The notes: generated by a model from the sequence alone, not told the origin. A stretch of 35,578 nt of DNA from Candidatus Nomurabacteria bacterium (GCA_020854065.1 JADZGF010000014.1:1-35578), one strand, 5' to 3'. Counted from the stretch's first letter, positions 9,574 through 17,753 are shown. Translations and numbers: made by a program.

Positions 9574-10377
9574 ATGAAGTTGGTTTCCTGGAATGTAAAC
9601 GGCATACGGGCAGTCGTGCGGAAGGGCGATTTTCAGGAGTTTGTGCAAAAACACAAACCTGATGTGCTGTGCCTGCAAGAAACAAAAGCGGAGCGTGGCC
9701 AGGCACAGATAGACCTACCCGAGTATGAAGAGTTTTGGCATAGTGCCGAAAAAAAGGGCTATAGCGGCACGGCTATTTTTGTAAAGAAAGGTATTGAGGT
9801 TGTTGATGAGATGCATGGTCTGCCAGAGGATTTGTGTAAAAAGTACAAACTGCATCAAGATGAGTATGGGGACCCGAACAAAGAGGGTCGCGTTATTGCA
9901 CTCGAACTTGAAGACTTTTTTGTCGTTACCGTCTACACTCCAAACGCCAAGGATGATCTTTCACGCATTCCTTTGCGTCATAAGCAGTGGGATCCGGCGT
10001 TTCTCGAATACATGAAGCGTCTCGAGAAGGAAAAACCAGTAGTATTTTGTGGTGACCTCAATGTGGCGCACCAAGAGCAAGATCTTGCGAACCCTAAACC
10101 GAATATGGGCAAGAAAGGCTTTACCCAGGAAGAGCGCCAAGGTATCGACCATATGATTAGTGCAGGATTTGTAGACTCCTTTAGGCACTTTACCCCTACG
10201 GGTAATGGCCACTACACCTGGTGGAGCCATTTTGCTCTCTCCCGCGAACGCAATGTTGGCTGGCGTATCGACTATTGGTTTGTGTCTAAAAAACTTCTCC
10301 CCCACCTCAAGAAGGCCGCTATTCTTGCAGACGTCATGGGTTCTGACCACTGTCCTGTTGTTATAGAGCTAAAATAG
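9574..10377 (+). CDS. xth: Exodeoxyribonuclease III
   Basis: MKLVSWNVNGIRAVVRKG, LCLQETKAE, CGDLNVAHQEQDLANPKPN, GWRIDYWFVSKKL, GSDHCPVVIELK. Confidence 0.96.
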   Translation: MKLVSWNVNGIRAVVRKGDFQEFVQKHKPDVLCLQETKAERGQAQIDLPEYEEFWHSAEKKGYSGTAIFVKKGIEVVDEMHGLPEDLCKKYKLHQDEYGDPNKEGRVIALELEDFFVVTVYTPNAKDDLSRIPLRHKQWDPAFLEYMKRLEKEKPVVFCGDLNVAHQEQDLANPKPNMGKKGFTQEERQGIDHMISAGFVDSFRHFTPTGNGHYTWWSHFALSRERNVGWRIDYWFVSKKLLPHLKKAAILADVMGSDHCPVVIELK

Positions 10378-10392
10378 CTTGTAAAATAGGTA

Positions 10393-10460
10393 CTTTACAA
10401 CTAGTTTACAACTAAAATTATGTACATTGACAACTAATAATTAGGTAGTTTACAATACTA
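10393..10460 (+). promoter_or_regulatory. Phased direct repeats (TTTACAACTA-type) overlapping a sigma70-like promoter
   Basis: TTTACAACTA at 10394 and 10405, TTGACAACTA at 10427, TTTACAATACTA at 10449; -35 TTGACA 10427-10432, -10 TACAAT 10451-10456 (18-nt spacer), ATG 7 nt later. Confidence 0.65.
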
Positions 10461-10463
10461 GGT

Positions 10464-11489
10464 ATGGACAAATCTGATGTCCTCAAGATTGCTCGCATAA
10501 AGAAAAAAATGAAGACCAAAGACTTGGTCTTAGCTTTTGGCGTGTCACGCCAATATGCGAGTGTAGTAACAAATATGCTTGTACAAGAGGGCCGACTCTT
10601 AAAAGTTGGTTCCACTGCAGGTGCTTACTATGTTCTTCCTGAGCTCGCAAAAAGTTCAGGCATGTTCCCTATTAAGATAGTCCGTCGACTAAAAAATAAA
10701 AACCTTGCCGAACATGAAATATTGCCAGAACTCGAGAGTCAATATCCTCCAATTGGTCGTTTGCCTGAGAATGTAAAAAGCATCCTTGTGTATGCATTTT
10801 CAGAAATGCTCAATAATGCTATTGACCACTCTGGATCAAAGGATATCGAAGTCGAGATATCGGTACATAATCGTAAGCTGCAATTCGTGGTCAACGACTT
10901 CGGTGTCGGCGTGTTCCGTAATGTCATGAATAAACGACACTTAAAGGATGAGACAGAAGCTATGCAGGACTTACTAAAAGGCAAGACGACTACCGCACCG
11001 CATGCGCATTCTGGAGAAGGTATCTTTTTTACGTCAAAGACGGCTGATGTCTTTACTCTGCAGAGCTTCGGGCATGTTTTGGTAGTTAATAACAAGGTCC
11101 ACGATGTTTTCTTTCGCAGAGTGCCTGCTCGTAAGCGTGGCACGAGGGTTAAATTCACTGTGGACTTGCGGTCCACAAGGCACCTTAATGATGTGTTTAA
11201 GGCGTTTACAAGCGATAGTGAGCCCGATTTTAGTAAGACTGAGATACAGGTCCGCCTTTACACTATGGGCGGTGTCCATGTGTCACGATCGCAGGCGCGA
11301 CGTATATTGGCCGGATTGGAGAAATTTAAAGTTGTCATACTCGATTTTGATAAGGTCCCGATGATCGGTCAAGCGTTTGCTGATGAGATATTTCGGGTTT
11401 TTAAAAACAGATACCCGGATATAGATATACGACCCATCAACATGTCTGAAGGGGTCAAATTTATGGTAGATCGTGTGGCAAGAGTATAA
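10464..11489 (+). CDS. wHTH - GHKL ATPase (HATPase_c) - STAS-like DUF4325-type protein
   Basis: N-terminal wHTH (KTKDLVLAFGVSRQYASVVTNMLVQEGRLLKVG), N-box/G1 (FSEMLNNAIDHSG...NDFGVG), C-terminal VVILDFDKVPMIGQAFADEIFRVFKNRYPDIDIRPINMSEGVKFMVDRV. Confidence 0.8.
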   Translation: MDKSDVLKIARIKKKMKTKDLVLAFGVSRQYASVVTNMLVQEGRLLKVGSTAGAYYVLPELAKSSGMFPIKIVRRLKNKNLAEHEILPELESQYPPIGRLPENVKSILVYAFSEMLNNAIDHSGSKDIEVEISVHNRKLQFVVNDFGVGVFRNVMNKRHLKDETEAMQDLLKGKTTTAPHAHSGEGIFFTSKTADVFTLQSFGHVLVVNNKVHDVFFRRVPARKRGTRVKFTVDLRSTRHLNDVFKAFTSDSEPDFSKTEIQVRLYTMGGVHVSRSQARRILAGLEKFKVVILDFDKVPMIGQAFADEIFRVFKNRYPDIDIRPINMSEGVKFMVDRVARV

Positions 11490-11513
11490 GATTCTTTTCC
11501 AATATATTTGGTG

Positions 11514-11549
11514 TTCGGACCACTGTCCTGTTGTTATTGAGTTGAAATA
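11514..11549 (+). pseudogene. Duplicated 3'-terminal remnant of xth
   Basis: TCG GAC CAC TGT CCT GTT GTT ATT GAG TTG AAA TAA = SDHCPVVIELK*, identical in protein to the xth C-terminus. Confidence 0.8.
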
Positions 11550-11552
11550 AAG

Positions 11553-11655
11553 AAAGGGCGGCCATGGGCCGCCCTCGGAGACATACAGAGCTGTGCATTG
11601 AGCCCTTCTTGGGAGCCGCACAGGATGTAGGTCTCTATTTTGTATATAACACAAA
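11553..11655 (-). ncRNA. Candidate structured small RNA with intrinsic terminator (minus strand)
   Basis: Nested GAGAC/GTCTC, TACA/TGTA, TGTGC/GCACA pairings followed by GGGCGGCC-catg-GGCCGCCC-TTTCTTT. Confidence 0.4.
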
Positions 11656-11683
11656 ATTTGACGTTTCGTTTCCACAAATACAA

Positions 11684-11708
11684 ACCCCCGCCTAGGAGTA
11701 GCGGGGGT
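11684..11708 (-). terminator. Intrinsic terminator-like hairpin
   Basis: Minus strand CCCCCGC-tactccta-GCGGGGG-TTTGT. Confidence 0.5.
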
Positions 11709-12008
11709 GGGCGGGTTGGGATTACATGAATGCGTGACCTTTTTCCTCGGTTCTAGGTCGGCGGCTTGCGATCGTGTCGCGATCCACTTTAGATTGACTA
11801 TGTTTGAGAATGCACACAGTCGTAAACCTGGAACGGCACTCGTGTAATGACCCGCATGCTCGAGCAGAGCACACGTAAAGAACTGGGTGTCTGGTGCTAC
11901 CTTTGTGTTTTAGCGATTTAAATAGATTAAGTAACAGGGCAGTACCTAATGCATTTCTTAAACCAACACGTTTCGCCCAAACGATAATCTGATATTGATA
12001 ATACTGTC

Positions 12009-12031
12009 CTTTAGATTTATGTAAAGGACAT
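12009..12031. terminator. Hairpin downstream of cca
   Basis: TGTCCTTTA-gatttatg-TAAAGGACA perfect 9-bp stem. Confidence 0.45.
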
Positions 12032-12053
12032 TAAAGACAAATAGTGTGGATAG

Positions 12054-13529
12054 CTAATCTACAAAATGTTTTTTGTGGATGTCTTTTATCTCTGCCTCCT
12101 CTACCTCAGCTTGTTTTTCCTTCCCTGCTTCTCCTAAGGGACGCAGCTCCTCGTCTGTGAGTTTTGCCATCTCCTGAGATCGTCCGCTTAGATACTCAAC
12201 AGTGTTTTTTTCTGGGTCATCAAGTACTTCTTCGAGGAGCGCATGGAGCATCCAACCCAAACGGGGCCCCGGTTTCTCTCCGGTTGTTTCCATAAGTCCT
12301 TTGCCGTCGAGCTTAAGCATGCCCACGGTGATCGGGTCGCGCAGCGCCTCATCTATCATGGCCTGATATTTGCGGAGTCTAAATGGCTGTTCCTTGGGCC
12401 TTCCGGTACCAATACGGTCGCATATACGCAGCTGTATCAGCTCATCGATGTGCTCCCGCCCGACGTTCACGATTATTCGGCGCACCGCAGAAAGGGTTAC
12501 TTGGTCCGGATCGCTGAAAAACATGTGCCAGCGTACTAAGGTAGATACGATGTCGACTATCTCTTTTGGAAATTTGAGTTCTTTGAGGCGTTTTTTGGTC
12601 ATTTTTGCCCCAACTACATCGTGGCCATGGAAGGTCCAGTCCCCTTTTGTGTTGTCTCGGCGGCGCGTGGCAGGTTTGCCAATGTCGTGCAGAAGGGCTG
12701 CTAACCGTACGGTAAAGGGCCATTTTTTGTCAGCTGCGTGTTGGGCTGAGCGAATATTGTGCTCCCATACGTCATAGCTATGGGCTTGATTTTGCTCCAC
12801 CCCTACCCCATCGAGTAATTCGGGGATGATGTAGCCTAGTATGCCTAAATTTTTGGCAGTTATTAGTGCCTGCATGGGGCTATCCGACTCTATAATTCGC
12901 ACAAACTCGTCTCGTATGCGCTCTTCCGAGATCTTTTCTAGCTGAGGGGCTGCGTTAGTGATTGCCTTACCAGTTCTCTCTTCGATTTCAAAACCTAACT
13001 GTGCGCTGAGTCGTACTGCACGTAGTATGCGCAACGCGTCCTCATCAAATCTAAGGCGTGCATCCCCCACTGCACGTACTACCCCACTACTGATGTCCTT
13101 TACGCCGTCGTAAAGGTCAATTAGGCGCCCTTGAGAGGCATTGTATGCAAGAGCATTGATTGTAAAGTCACGTCTTTTAAGATCGTCCTCAATGTTTTGA
13201 CTAAAAGTGACGTTGTCAGGACGTCGCGCATCGCTGTATGAACCCTCCAGACGATACGGAGTCACTTCAACAATCTTTAATGCTTCATTTTCAGCGTCGT
13301 CATTAACTACACCTACGGTGCCAAACTCATTCGTGTAGTAGGTATGCTCAAAAAGCCTCTGAATGTCATCAGGAGTAGCATTTGTGGTCACGTCCCAGTC
13401 CTTAGGTTTGCGTCCCAGGAGTAAGTCACGGACACACCCCCCTACTACGTAGGCTTCATACCCAGCCTCTTCAAGGGTTTTCGTTACACGCGAAACCTCA
13501 GAGGGTATTTGGCTCGGTTTAAGTTCCAT
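12054..13529 (-). CDS. cca: CCA-adding enzyme / tRNA nucleotidyltransferase with HD domain
   Basis: YEAYVVGGCVRDLLLGRKPKDWDVTTNATPDDIQ; RRDFTINALAYN; RFDEDALRILRAVRLSAQLGFEIE; HD motif RLAALLHDIGKPATRR. Start at MELKPSQ; the longer ORF runs into the tRNA. Confidence 0.95.
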   Translation of the reverse strand: MELKPSQIPSEVSRVTKTLEEAGYEAYVVGGCVRDLLLGRKPKDWDVTTNATPDDIQRLFEHTYYTNEFGTVGVVNDDAENEALKIVEVTPYRLEGSYSDARRPDNVTFSQNIEDDLKRRDFTINALAYNASQGRLIDLYDGVKDISSGVVRAVGDARLRFDEDALRILRAVRLSAQLGFEIEERTGKAITNAAPQLEKISEERIRDEFVRIIESDSPMQALITAKNLGILGYIIPELLDGVGVEQNQAHSYDVWEHNIRSAQHAADKKWPFTVRLAALLHDIGKPATRRRDNTKGDWTFHGHDVVGAKMTKKRLKELKFPKEIVDIVSTLVRWHMFFSDPDQVTLSAVRRIIVNVGREHIDELIQLRICDRIGTGRPKEQPFRLRKYQAMIDEALRDPITVGMLKLDGKGLMETTGEKPGPRLGWMLHALLEEVLDDPEKNTVEYLSGRSQEMAKLTDEELRPLGEAGKEKQAEVEEAEIKDIHKKHFVD

Positions 13530-13553
13530 GTAATTATGATAGCGCCCATTTGT

Positions 13554-13625
13554 GCGCCCGGAGGGAATCGAACCCCCAACCCCTTGGTTCGAAGCCAAGT
13601 ACTCTATCCGTTGAGCTACGGGCGC
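13554..13625 (-). tRNA. tRNA-Arg(TCG)
   Basis: Cloverleaf GCGCCCG...CTTGG-CTTCGAA-CCAAG...GGGGGTTCGATTCCCTC-CGGGCGC; no encoded CCA. Confidence 0.95.
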
Positions 13626-13678
13626 ACTGTTATCTTATCAGGGAAAAGGTGCTATAGTCTTGTGTGTTAGCAATATAC

Positions 13679-13749
13679 GCGGATATGGTTTAGTGGTAGA
13701 ACGCGTCCTTGCCAAGGACGAGATCGGGGTTCGATTCCCCGTATCCGCA
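13679..13749 (+). tRNA. tRNA-Gly(GCC)
   Basis: GCGGATA...GTCC-TTGCCAA-GGAC...GGGGTTCGATTCCCC-TATCCGC; no encoded CCA. Confidence 0.95.
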
Positions 13750-14287
13750 CAAAAACAACAGAACCTATCAGACATCTAGGGTGGGGATAGTAGATTCGTT
13801 GGAAATTAAGGGAAATCCCCTATTTCTGTGGATAAGGTTGGGGACATGTGCATTAAAGACACCCTAAAAGCCTGTCCTTCAGGATTTCTTCAGGTAAAAA
13901 GTAGCACGTGAAACGTTGCACGTGAACCGGGGGTATAAAGGGTAAAAATACAGTATTTAGAGGTGTCGTATAGGTAAAATCCTGAAAAACCCTTATAAAT
14001 AAAGGTTTTTCGGTCGCTGTAGGGATAAAAACCTGTGTTTTAGGGTCAAAATGGGCAAAAGAGGGCGGAATGACTATGTTTTATGGATGGTAAGGTAGCG
14101 TTACACGTGAACCAGCAGGATTAAAGGCTCTATAGCTAAGTCGGAATGTTTCGGGTGAAACGGTGTGGCATATTGGTCTGGTATATATACACAGACCATG
14201 ATATCCGTAAGATTCAGGTCCGAATGTTCGAAAACATGATATTATAGGCTTGTTTTAGGGCGGAAAGCATAAAGGACATAAAAGACA

Positions 14288-14358
14288 CGGGGCGTAGTAT
14301 ACCGGTAGTACACCTGCTTTGGGAGCAGGTAGACTGGGTCCGATTCCCAGCGCCCCGA
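14288..14358 (+). tRNA. tRNA-Pro(TGG)
   Basis: CGGGGCG...CCTGC-TTTGGGA-GCAGG...CTGGGTCCGATTCCCAG-CGCCCCG; no encoded CCA. Confidence 0.94.
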
Positions 14359-14359
14359 C

Positions 14360-15217
14360 ATGAATAGAGTTACGTTAACTGCTAAACCTACAGAAGGGTA
14401 TTCTTTGTTAGATTCTGGACAGGAGGAAAAGCTCGAGCGCTTTGGAGATGTACTTTTAGCACGTCCAGATCCTCAAGCTCTATGGCCAAAGCATCTTGAA
14501 GAGGGGGAGTGGACCAAAGCCCAAGGTCGCTATGAGCGTAAAAACAAAGAGGGGGTGTGGCATGCGCAGAATTTGCCTGAAGAATGGCAGATACAATATG
14601 GCGGCTTCACTTTTCTCATTAAACCGACATCGTTTAAACATACGGGGCTATTTCCCGAGCAAATCTCCAATTGGGAGTGGATTCAGGAAAATATTACACT
14701 TGGAGCAAAAGTATTAAATCTTTTTGGATACACCGGAGGTGCGAGTCTTGCTGCCGCTGCTGCAGGAGCAGAGGTAACTCACGTTGATGCATCGAAGACT
14801 GCCGTATCCTGGGCAAGCGAAAACGCAAAGTTAAGCGGGTTAGGGGAGAAGCCTATCCGTTGGATAGTCGAAGATGCTATTTCATACTTAGAGCGCGAGG
14901 TTAAGCGTGGCAACAAATACGATGCGGTCATTATGGATCCGCCGGCATTTGGTCATGGTCCCAAGGACGAATTGTGGAAATTTGAGGAACACTTCCTTAC
15001 GCTTATGCGTTTAGTGGAGGAATTATTGAGCGACAAACCACTGTTTGTGCTTATTAACGGCTACGCAGCAGGCTACTCGCCACTTGCGTTTGCGTATAAC
15101 CTAGAGTCGCTTACAAAAAAATATGGCGGAAATGTCGAATATGGCGACTTGGCTATAGCAGAGGAGGGAAGTGAACGCGTTCTACCCTGTGGAATCTTTG
15201 CGCGGTGGAGTGTTTAG
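14360..15217 (+). CDS. Class I SAM-dependent methyltransferase, RlmI/RlmK-like
   Basis: GAKVLNLFGYTGGASLAAAAAGAEVTHVDASKTAVSWASENAKLSGL...YDAVIMDPPAFGHG. Confidence 0.9.
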   Translation: MNRVTLTAKPTEGYSLLDSGQEEKLERFGDVLLARPDPQALWPKHLEEGEWTKAQGRYERKNKEGVWHAQNLPEEWQIQYGGFTFLIKPTSFKHTGLFPEQISNWEWIQENITLGAKVLNLFGYTGGASLAAAAAGAEVTHVDASKTAVSWASENAKLSGLGEKPIRWIVEDAISYLEREVKRGNKYDAVIMDPPAFGHGPKDELWKFEEHFLTLMRLVEELLSDKPLFVLINGYAAGYSPLAFAYNLESLTKKYGGNVEYGDLAIAEEGSERVLPCGIFARWSV

Positions 15218-15948
15218 ATCTTCTGCCAAACCATTTCAAAAATTTCTTTTACTGTTTTAGCAACTTCAGCATTTTCGAGCACTATTCCCTGTAGATTTTT
15301 ATAATCGTGGATACGGACGCAATTTCCTATCACGTCCATAGCGATTTGGGAGGAAAATTGCTGGTGGGGGACTGTTTTAAATTTCGCTCCTATCTGCGCA
15401 TCACGCTTGCGGTATTCTTCAAGTGATGCATGTTCGGGTGCTATGCCACGCATGGTTATGTTTATCTTGTGCCGTTTTTCGTTCCACTCTGTAAAATAAT
15501 CGGTCAGCTCTTTCGGCAAATGCTCACTCGTCGCATAAAATCCGACTACCTCTTTGTTTTTGTTTTCTGCAAATCCGTATTCCATAGCCTGCTCCAGACC
15601 GGCTATTCCTTCGAAATGCGTCGTTTTGACTCGAGACGTGTTGTTGGCGAACTCTCTCATGAGTTCGGGCAGTAAATTTTCCGCCTCAGCGATTCCTCGT
15701 TTGACTTCGTGTACGAAATCGTCAGGAGATTGAGCGCGGAACATTTGTTTCTTAGACCCGGGCATCTTTAATACCAACCCGCGTTTACGGAGATCCTCCA
15801 AAACCACGTAGGTAGTAGGTCGTTTAAGGCCTGCGGCACGGGCTACAGCGTTTGCTGACCCTTGCCCAAGGGTGAGTAGACCTAAGTAAACTCGGCTTTC
15901 TTTGTCGCTTAACCCTAGTTTTTGGAGGGTATTGGCTTGGTTTGGCAT
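15214..15948 (-). CDS. TrmB-family transcriptional regulator
   Basis: N-terminal wHTH LGLSDKESRVYLGLLTLGQGSANAVARAAGLKRPTTYVVLEDLRKRGLV; effector-like C-terminal domain. Confidence 0.88.
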   Translation of the reverse strand: MPNQANTLQKLGLSDKESRVYLGLLTLGQGSANAVARAAGLKRPTTYVVLEDLRKRGLVLKMPGSKKQMFRAQSPDDFVHEVKRGIAEAENLLPELMREFANNTSRVKTTHFEGIAGLEQAMEYGFAENKNKEVVGFYATSEHLPKELTDYFTEWNEKRHKINITMRGIAPEHASLEEYRKRDAQIGAKFKTVPHQQFSSQIAMDVIGNCVRIHDYKNLQGIVLENAEVAKTVKEIFEMVWQKI

Positions 15949-15954
15949 GGCTCT

Positions 15955-15983
15955 AGTATAGAGCCAGTCTCTATTTCTGTCAA
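15955..15983 (-). promoter_or_regulatory. Promoter of TrmB-like gene, leaderless configuration, with inverted repeats
   Basis: TTGACA (15983-15978) N17 TATACT (15960-15955) N6 ATG; ATAGAG-ccagt-CTCTAT and TGTCA-ataaaaa-TGACA overlap it. Confidence 0.65.
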
Positions 15984-16060
15984 TAAAAATGACAACAATC
16001 TATATATGTCTTTAATATATTGATAAATAAGGCTAATTTGGACACTGTCTAGGCAGTATT

Positions 16061-16090
16061 TTGGACTACTCTTGCTAAATCACTCATAAT
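16061..16090 (+). promoter_or_regulatory. Candidate promoter of the radical SAM/micropeptide island
   Basis: TTGGAC (16061-16066) N18 CATAAT (16085-16090), about 50-nt leader with AGGAGG before ATG. Confidence 0.5.
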
Positions 16091-16146
16091 ATTGCGCAGT
16101 AATTCTGTACTTTGTAACCCCCCTCAACCAGCCCCAGGAGGCCACC

Positions 16147-17310
16147 ATGACCTATTCCTCGAGACTGCTGGCCGATCCCGCCTTTATGGCGATCGATGCC
16201 TGGCGCCGGGCCACGATCCTGGGAGAGAGTCGCGAGGAACTTATCCAGGCGCTCCTGCGCCGGGAAGTCCCTCCCCTCATTTCCTGGATCGTACGCGGAG
16301 GTTGCGCGGTGCAGTGTGAACACTGCATCTTCCCGTTCGAGGGACCGAAAGGTCACTCAGACAGGATCAGCACGGAGATAATGCTCTCCTTGTTGGCGCA
16401 GCTTTCGGGACGAGGGAATCTGGTACACGAAGGGAGGCAACTCCTGCCGTGGCAGATACCCGTCCTCGCAGCGGCGAAGCGTGCAGGCCATGGCGTGTCG
16501 GTCATTAACAATGGCCAATACGCTACGCCGAGCATGCTCGCGCTTTGTGACCACCATGGTCTGAAAGTCGACGCACTCGATGTGTCGATCGACGGGCCGG
16601 AAGCGGTACACAATCTGCAGCGCAACCATGCGAACGCATGGCGTTGGGCGATGAATGGTCTGGCAGAGGGTCGGCGCATTGCCGACAAGCTCACCAGTCT
16701 CTTCACCCTAACGGCCCTTAACTCGGAGCATGTGGCGGAAACCGGCAAGATTGCCGGCGACCTCGTCGATGAATGGCACCTGACAACCATGTCAGTGCGG
16801 CCAGGCATCGAACACATGCTGCCGACGCGTTCACAATTGAGCGCGGCATTGGACCAACTTGCGGGCCTGCGGCTTGGGATTCCGGTATATCTCCGGAGTT
16901 ACTCGCTGCAAGGCTTCGTTGCACTTTGCGAGGTAATTGGGAAAGAGGCAGTGCGTAAGGCGCTGCGGGAGGCACAAGTCATTGATATGACACCCAGCAA
17001 TGGGATTGTGCTGAACGTAGAGGGTATCAACCTCTATTTCTACCCCAAGAGCCTCCAGTGCAACGAGACGCTGGTTGTTGATGCTGATGGGTGGTGGCGA
17101 CTTCCTTTTAGTGTGGCGCACACTTTGGATGAACTCCAATGTGGGCAAAGCACCGAAGGGGACGACCTGTCTCACTTCAGTATCGCACCAGTGTCCGAGA
17201 AGTTGGATGTGGCTGAAGTCTATGCGCGCTCCACCGTAGGGTGGTGGCAGGCGGTAGGCCGAAAGTCCTTCAATGAGGAACGGGTTGCTGTGGAGCGACT
17301 CCTGGCATGA
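16147..17310 (+). CDS. Radical SAM protein
   Basis: CX3CX2C motif GGCAVQCEHCIFPFEG, followed by a TIM-barrel-compatible sequence (VINNGQYATPSML; ALDVSIDGPEAVH); AGGAGG SD at about 16136. Confidence 0.88.
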   Translation: MTYSSRLLADPAFMAIDAWRRATILGESREELIQALLRREVPPLISWIVRGGCAVQCEHCIFPFEGPKGHSDRISTEIMLSLLAQLSGRGNLVHEGRQLLPWQIPVLAAAKRAGHGVSVINNGQYATPSMLALCDHHGLKVDALDVSIDGPEAVHNLQRNHANAWRWAMNGLAEGRRIADKLTSLFTLTALNSEHVAETGKIAGDLVDEWHLTTMSVRPGIEHMLPTRSQLSAALDQLAGLRLGIPVYLRSYSLQGFVALCEVIGKEAVRKALREAQVIDMTPSNGIVLNVEGINLYFYPKSLQCNETLVVDADGWWRLPFSVAHTLDELQCGQSTEGDDLSHFSIAPVSEKLDVAEVYARSTVGWWQAVGRKSFNEERVAVERLLA

Positions 17311-17365
17311 AAACCAGGCGGAGCCGACTGACACTCAACGAACGTTGCGAAACGTGCGTTGGATT

Positions 17366-17398
17366 CGGAGCGGGTTGATATCCCGCTTGGCACCAGAA
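17366..17398 (+). repeat. Island hairpin repeat, copy A
   Basis: CGGAGCGGGTTGATATCCCGCTTGGCACCAGAA; stem AGCGGG/CCCGCT; extended structured region continues to about 17530. Confidence 0.85.
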
Positions 17399-17593
17399 GC
17401 TCTGAGTACTCGCAAGAGGCAGTAGGAGCAAAACTATCAACCGACTGGGGGGAAGCAATTTCTCCCCTCTGTTGAGAATTTGATTCGCCAGCCGGCGGAG
17501 TTCGAATTTTCATCGAGACAAGTTCTTTTACAGCATGAACACGGCTTGGCAATCCCGCTAAGCTGCCCTCTAACCAAAGAAAGGAGGTGAAAC

Positions 17594-17650
17594 ATGGCAG
17601 CTGCGAACACTGGCTCGACCGGTGTGGGCAAGCCTCGTCCTCCCAAGTAG
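17594..17650 (+). CDS. Micropeptide 1: MAAANTGSTGVGKPRPPK
   Basis: AAAGGAGGTGA SD at about 17580-17590; 14/18 aa identical to the peptide at 17754; conserved codons that differ do so synonymously. Confidence 0.82.
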   Translation: MAAANTGSTGVGKPRPPK

Positions 17651-17680
17651 GGGGCGGAGTGAGCCATCCTGAGTAAGACT

Positions 17681-17709
17681 CGGAGCTTGGGTAGAGCTTG
17701 GCAACAGAA
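17681..17709 (+). repeat. Island hairpin repeat, divergent copy D
   Basis: CGGAGCttgggtagaGCTTGGCAACAGAA: same flanks, replaced hairpin interior. Confidence 0.7.
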
Positions 17710-17753
17710 TCTGCCCACTGTTCTTGCAACAAATCTGAAAGGAGGTGATTGCG

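Noticed and set aside
11700-12025. Long minus-strand open frame without ATG (ends ...SKVDRDTIASRRPRTEEKGHAFM*)
   Set aside because: No credible start codon or SD and no recognised family; could be a decayed gene or chance.
13827-13835. Perfect DnaA box (TGTGGATAA) as an origin signal
   Set aside because: A single 9-mer is expected by chance at this scale; no DnaA-box cluster and no dnaA/dnaN nearby.
17307-17378. Possible 23-aa ORF MKTRRSRLTLNERCETCVGFGAG overlapping the radical SAM stop (ATGA)
   Set aside because: No independent SD, and its stop lies inside the conserved hairpin repeat. CETC is tempting, but there is no second copy to show coding constraint.
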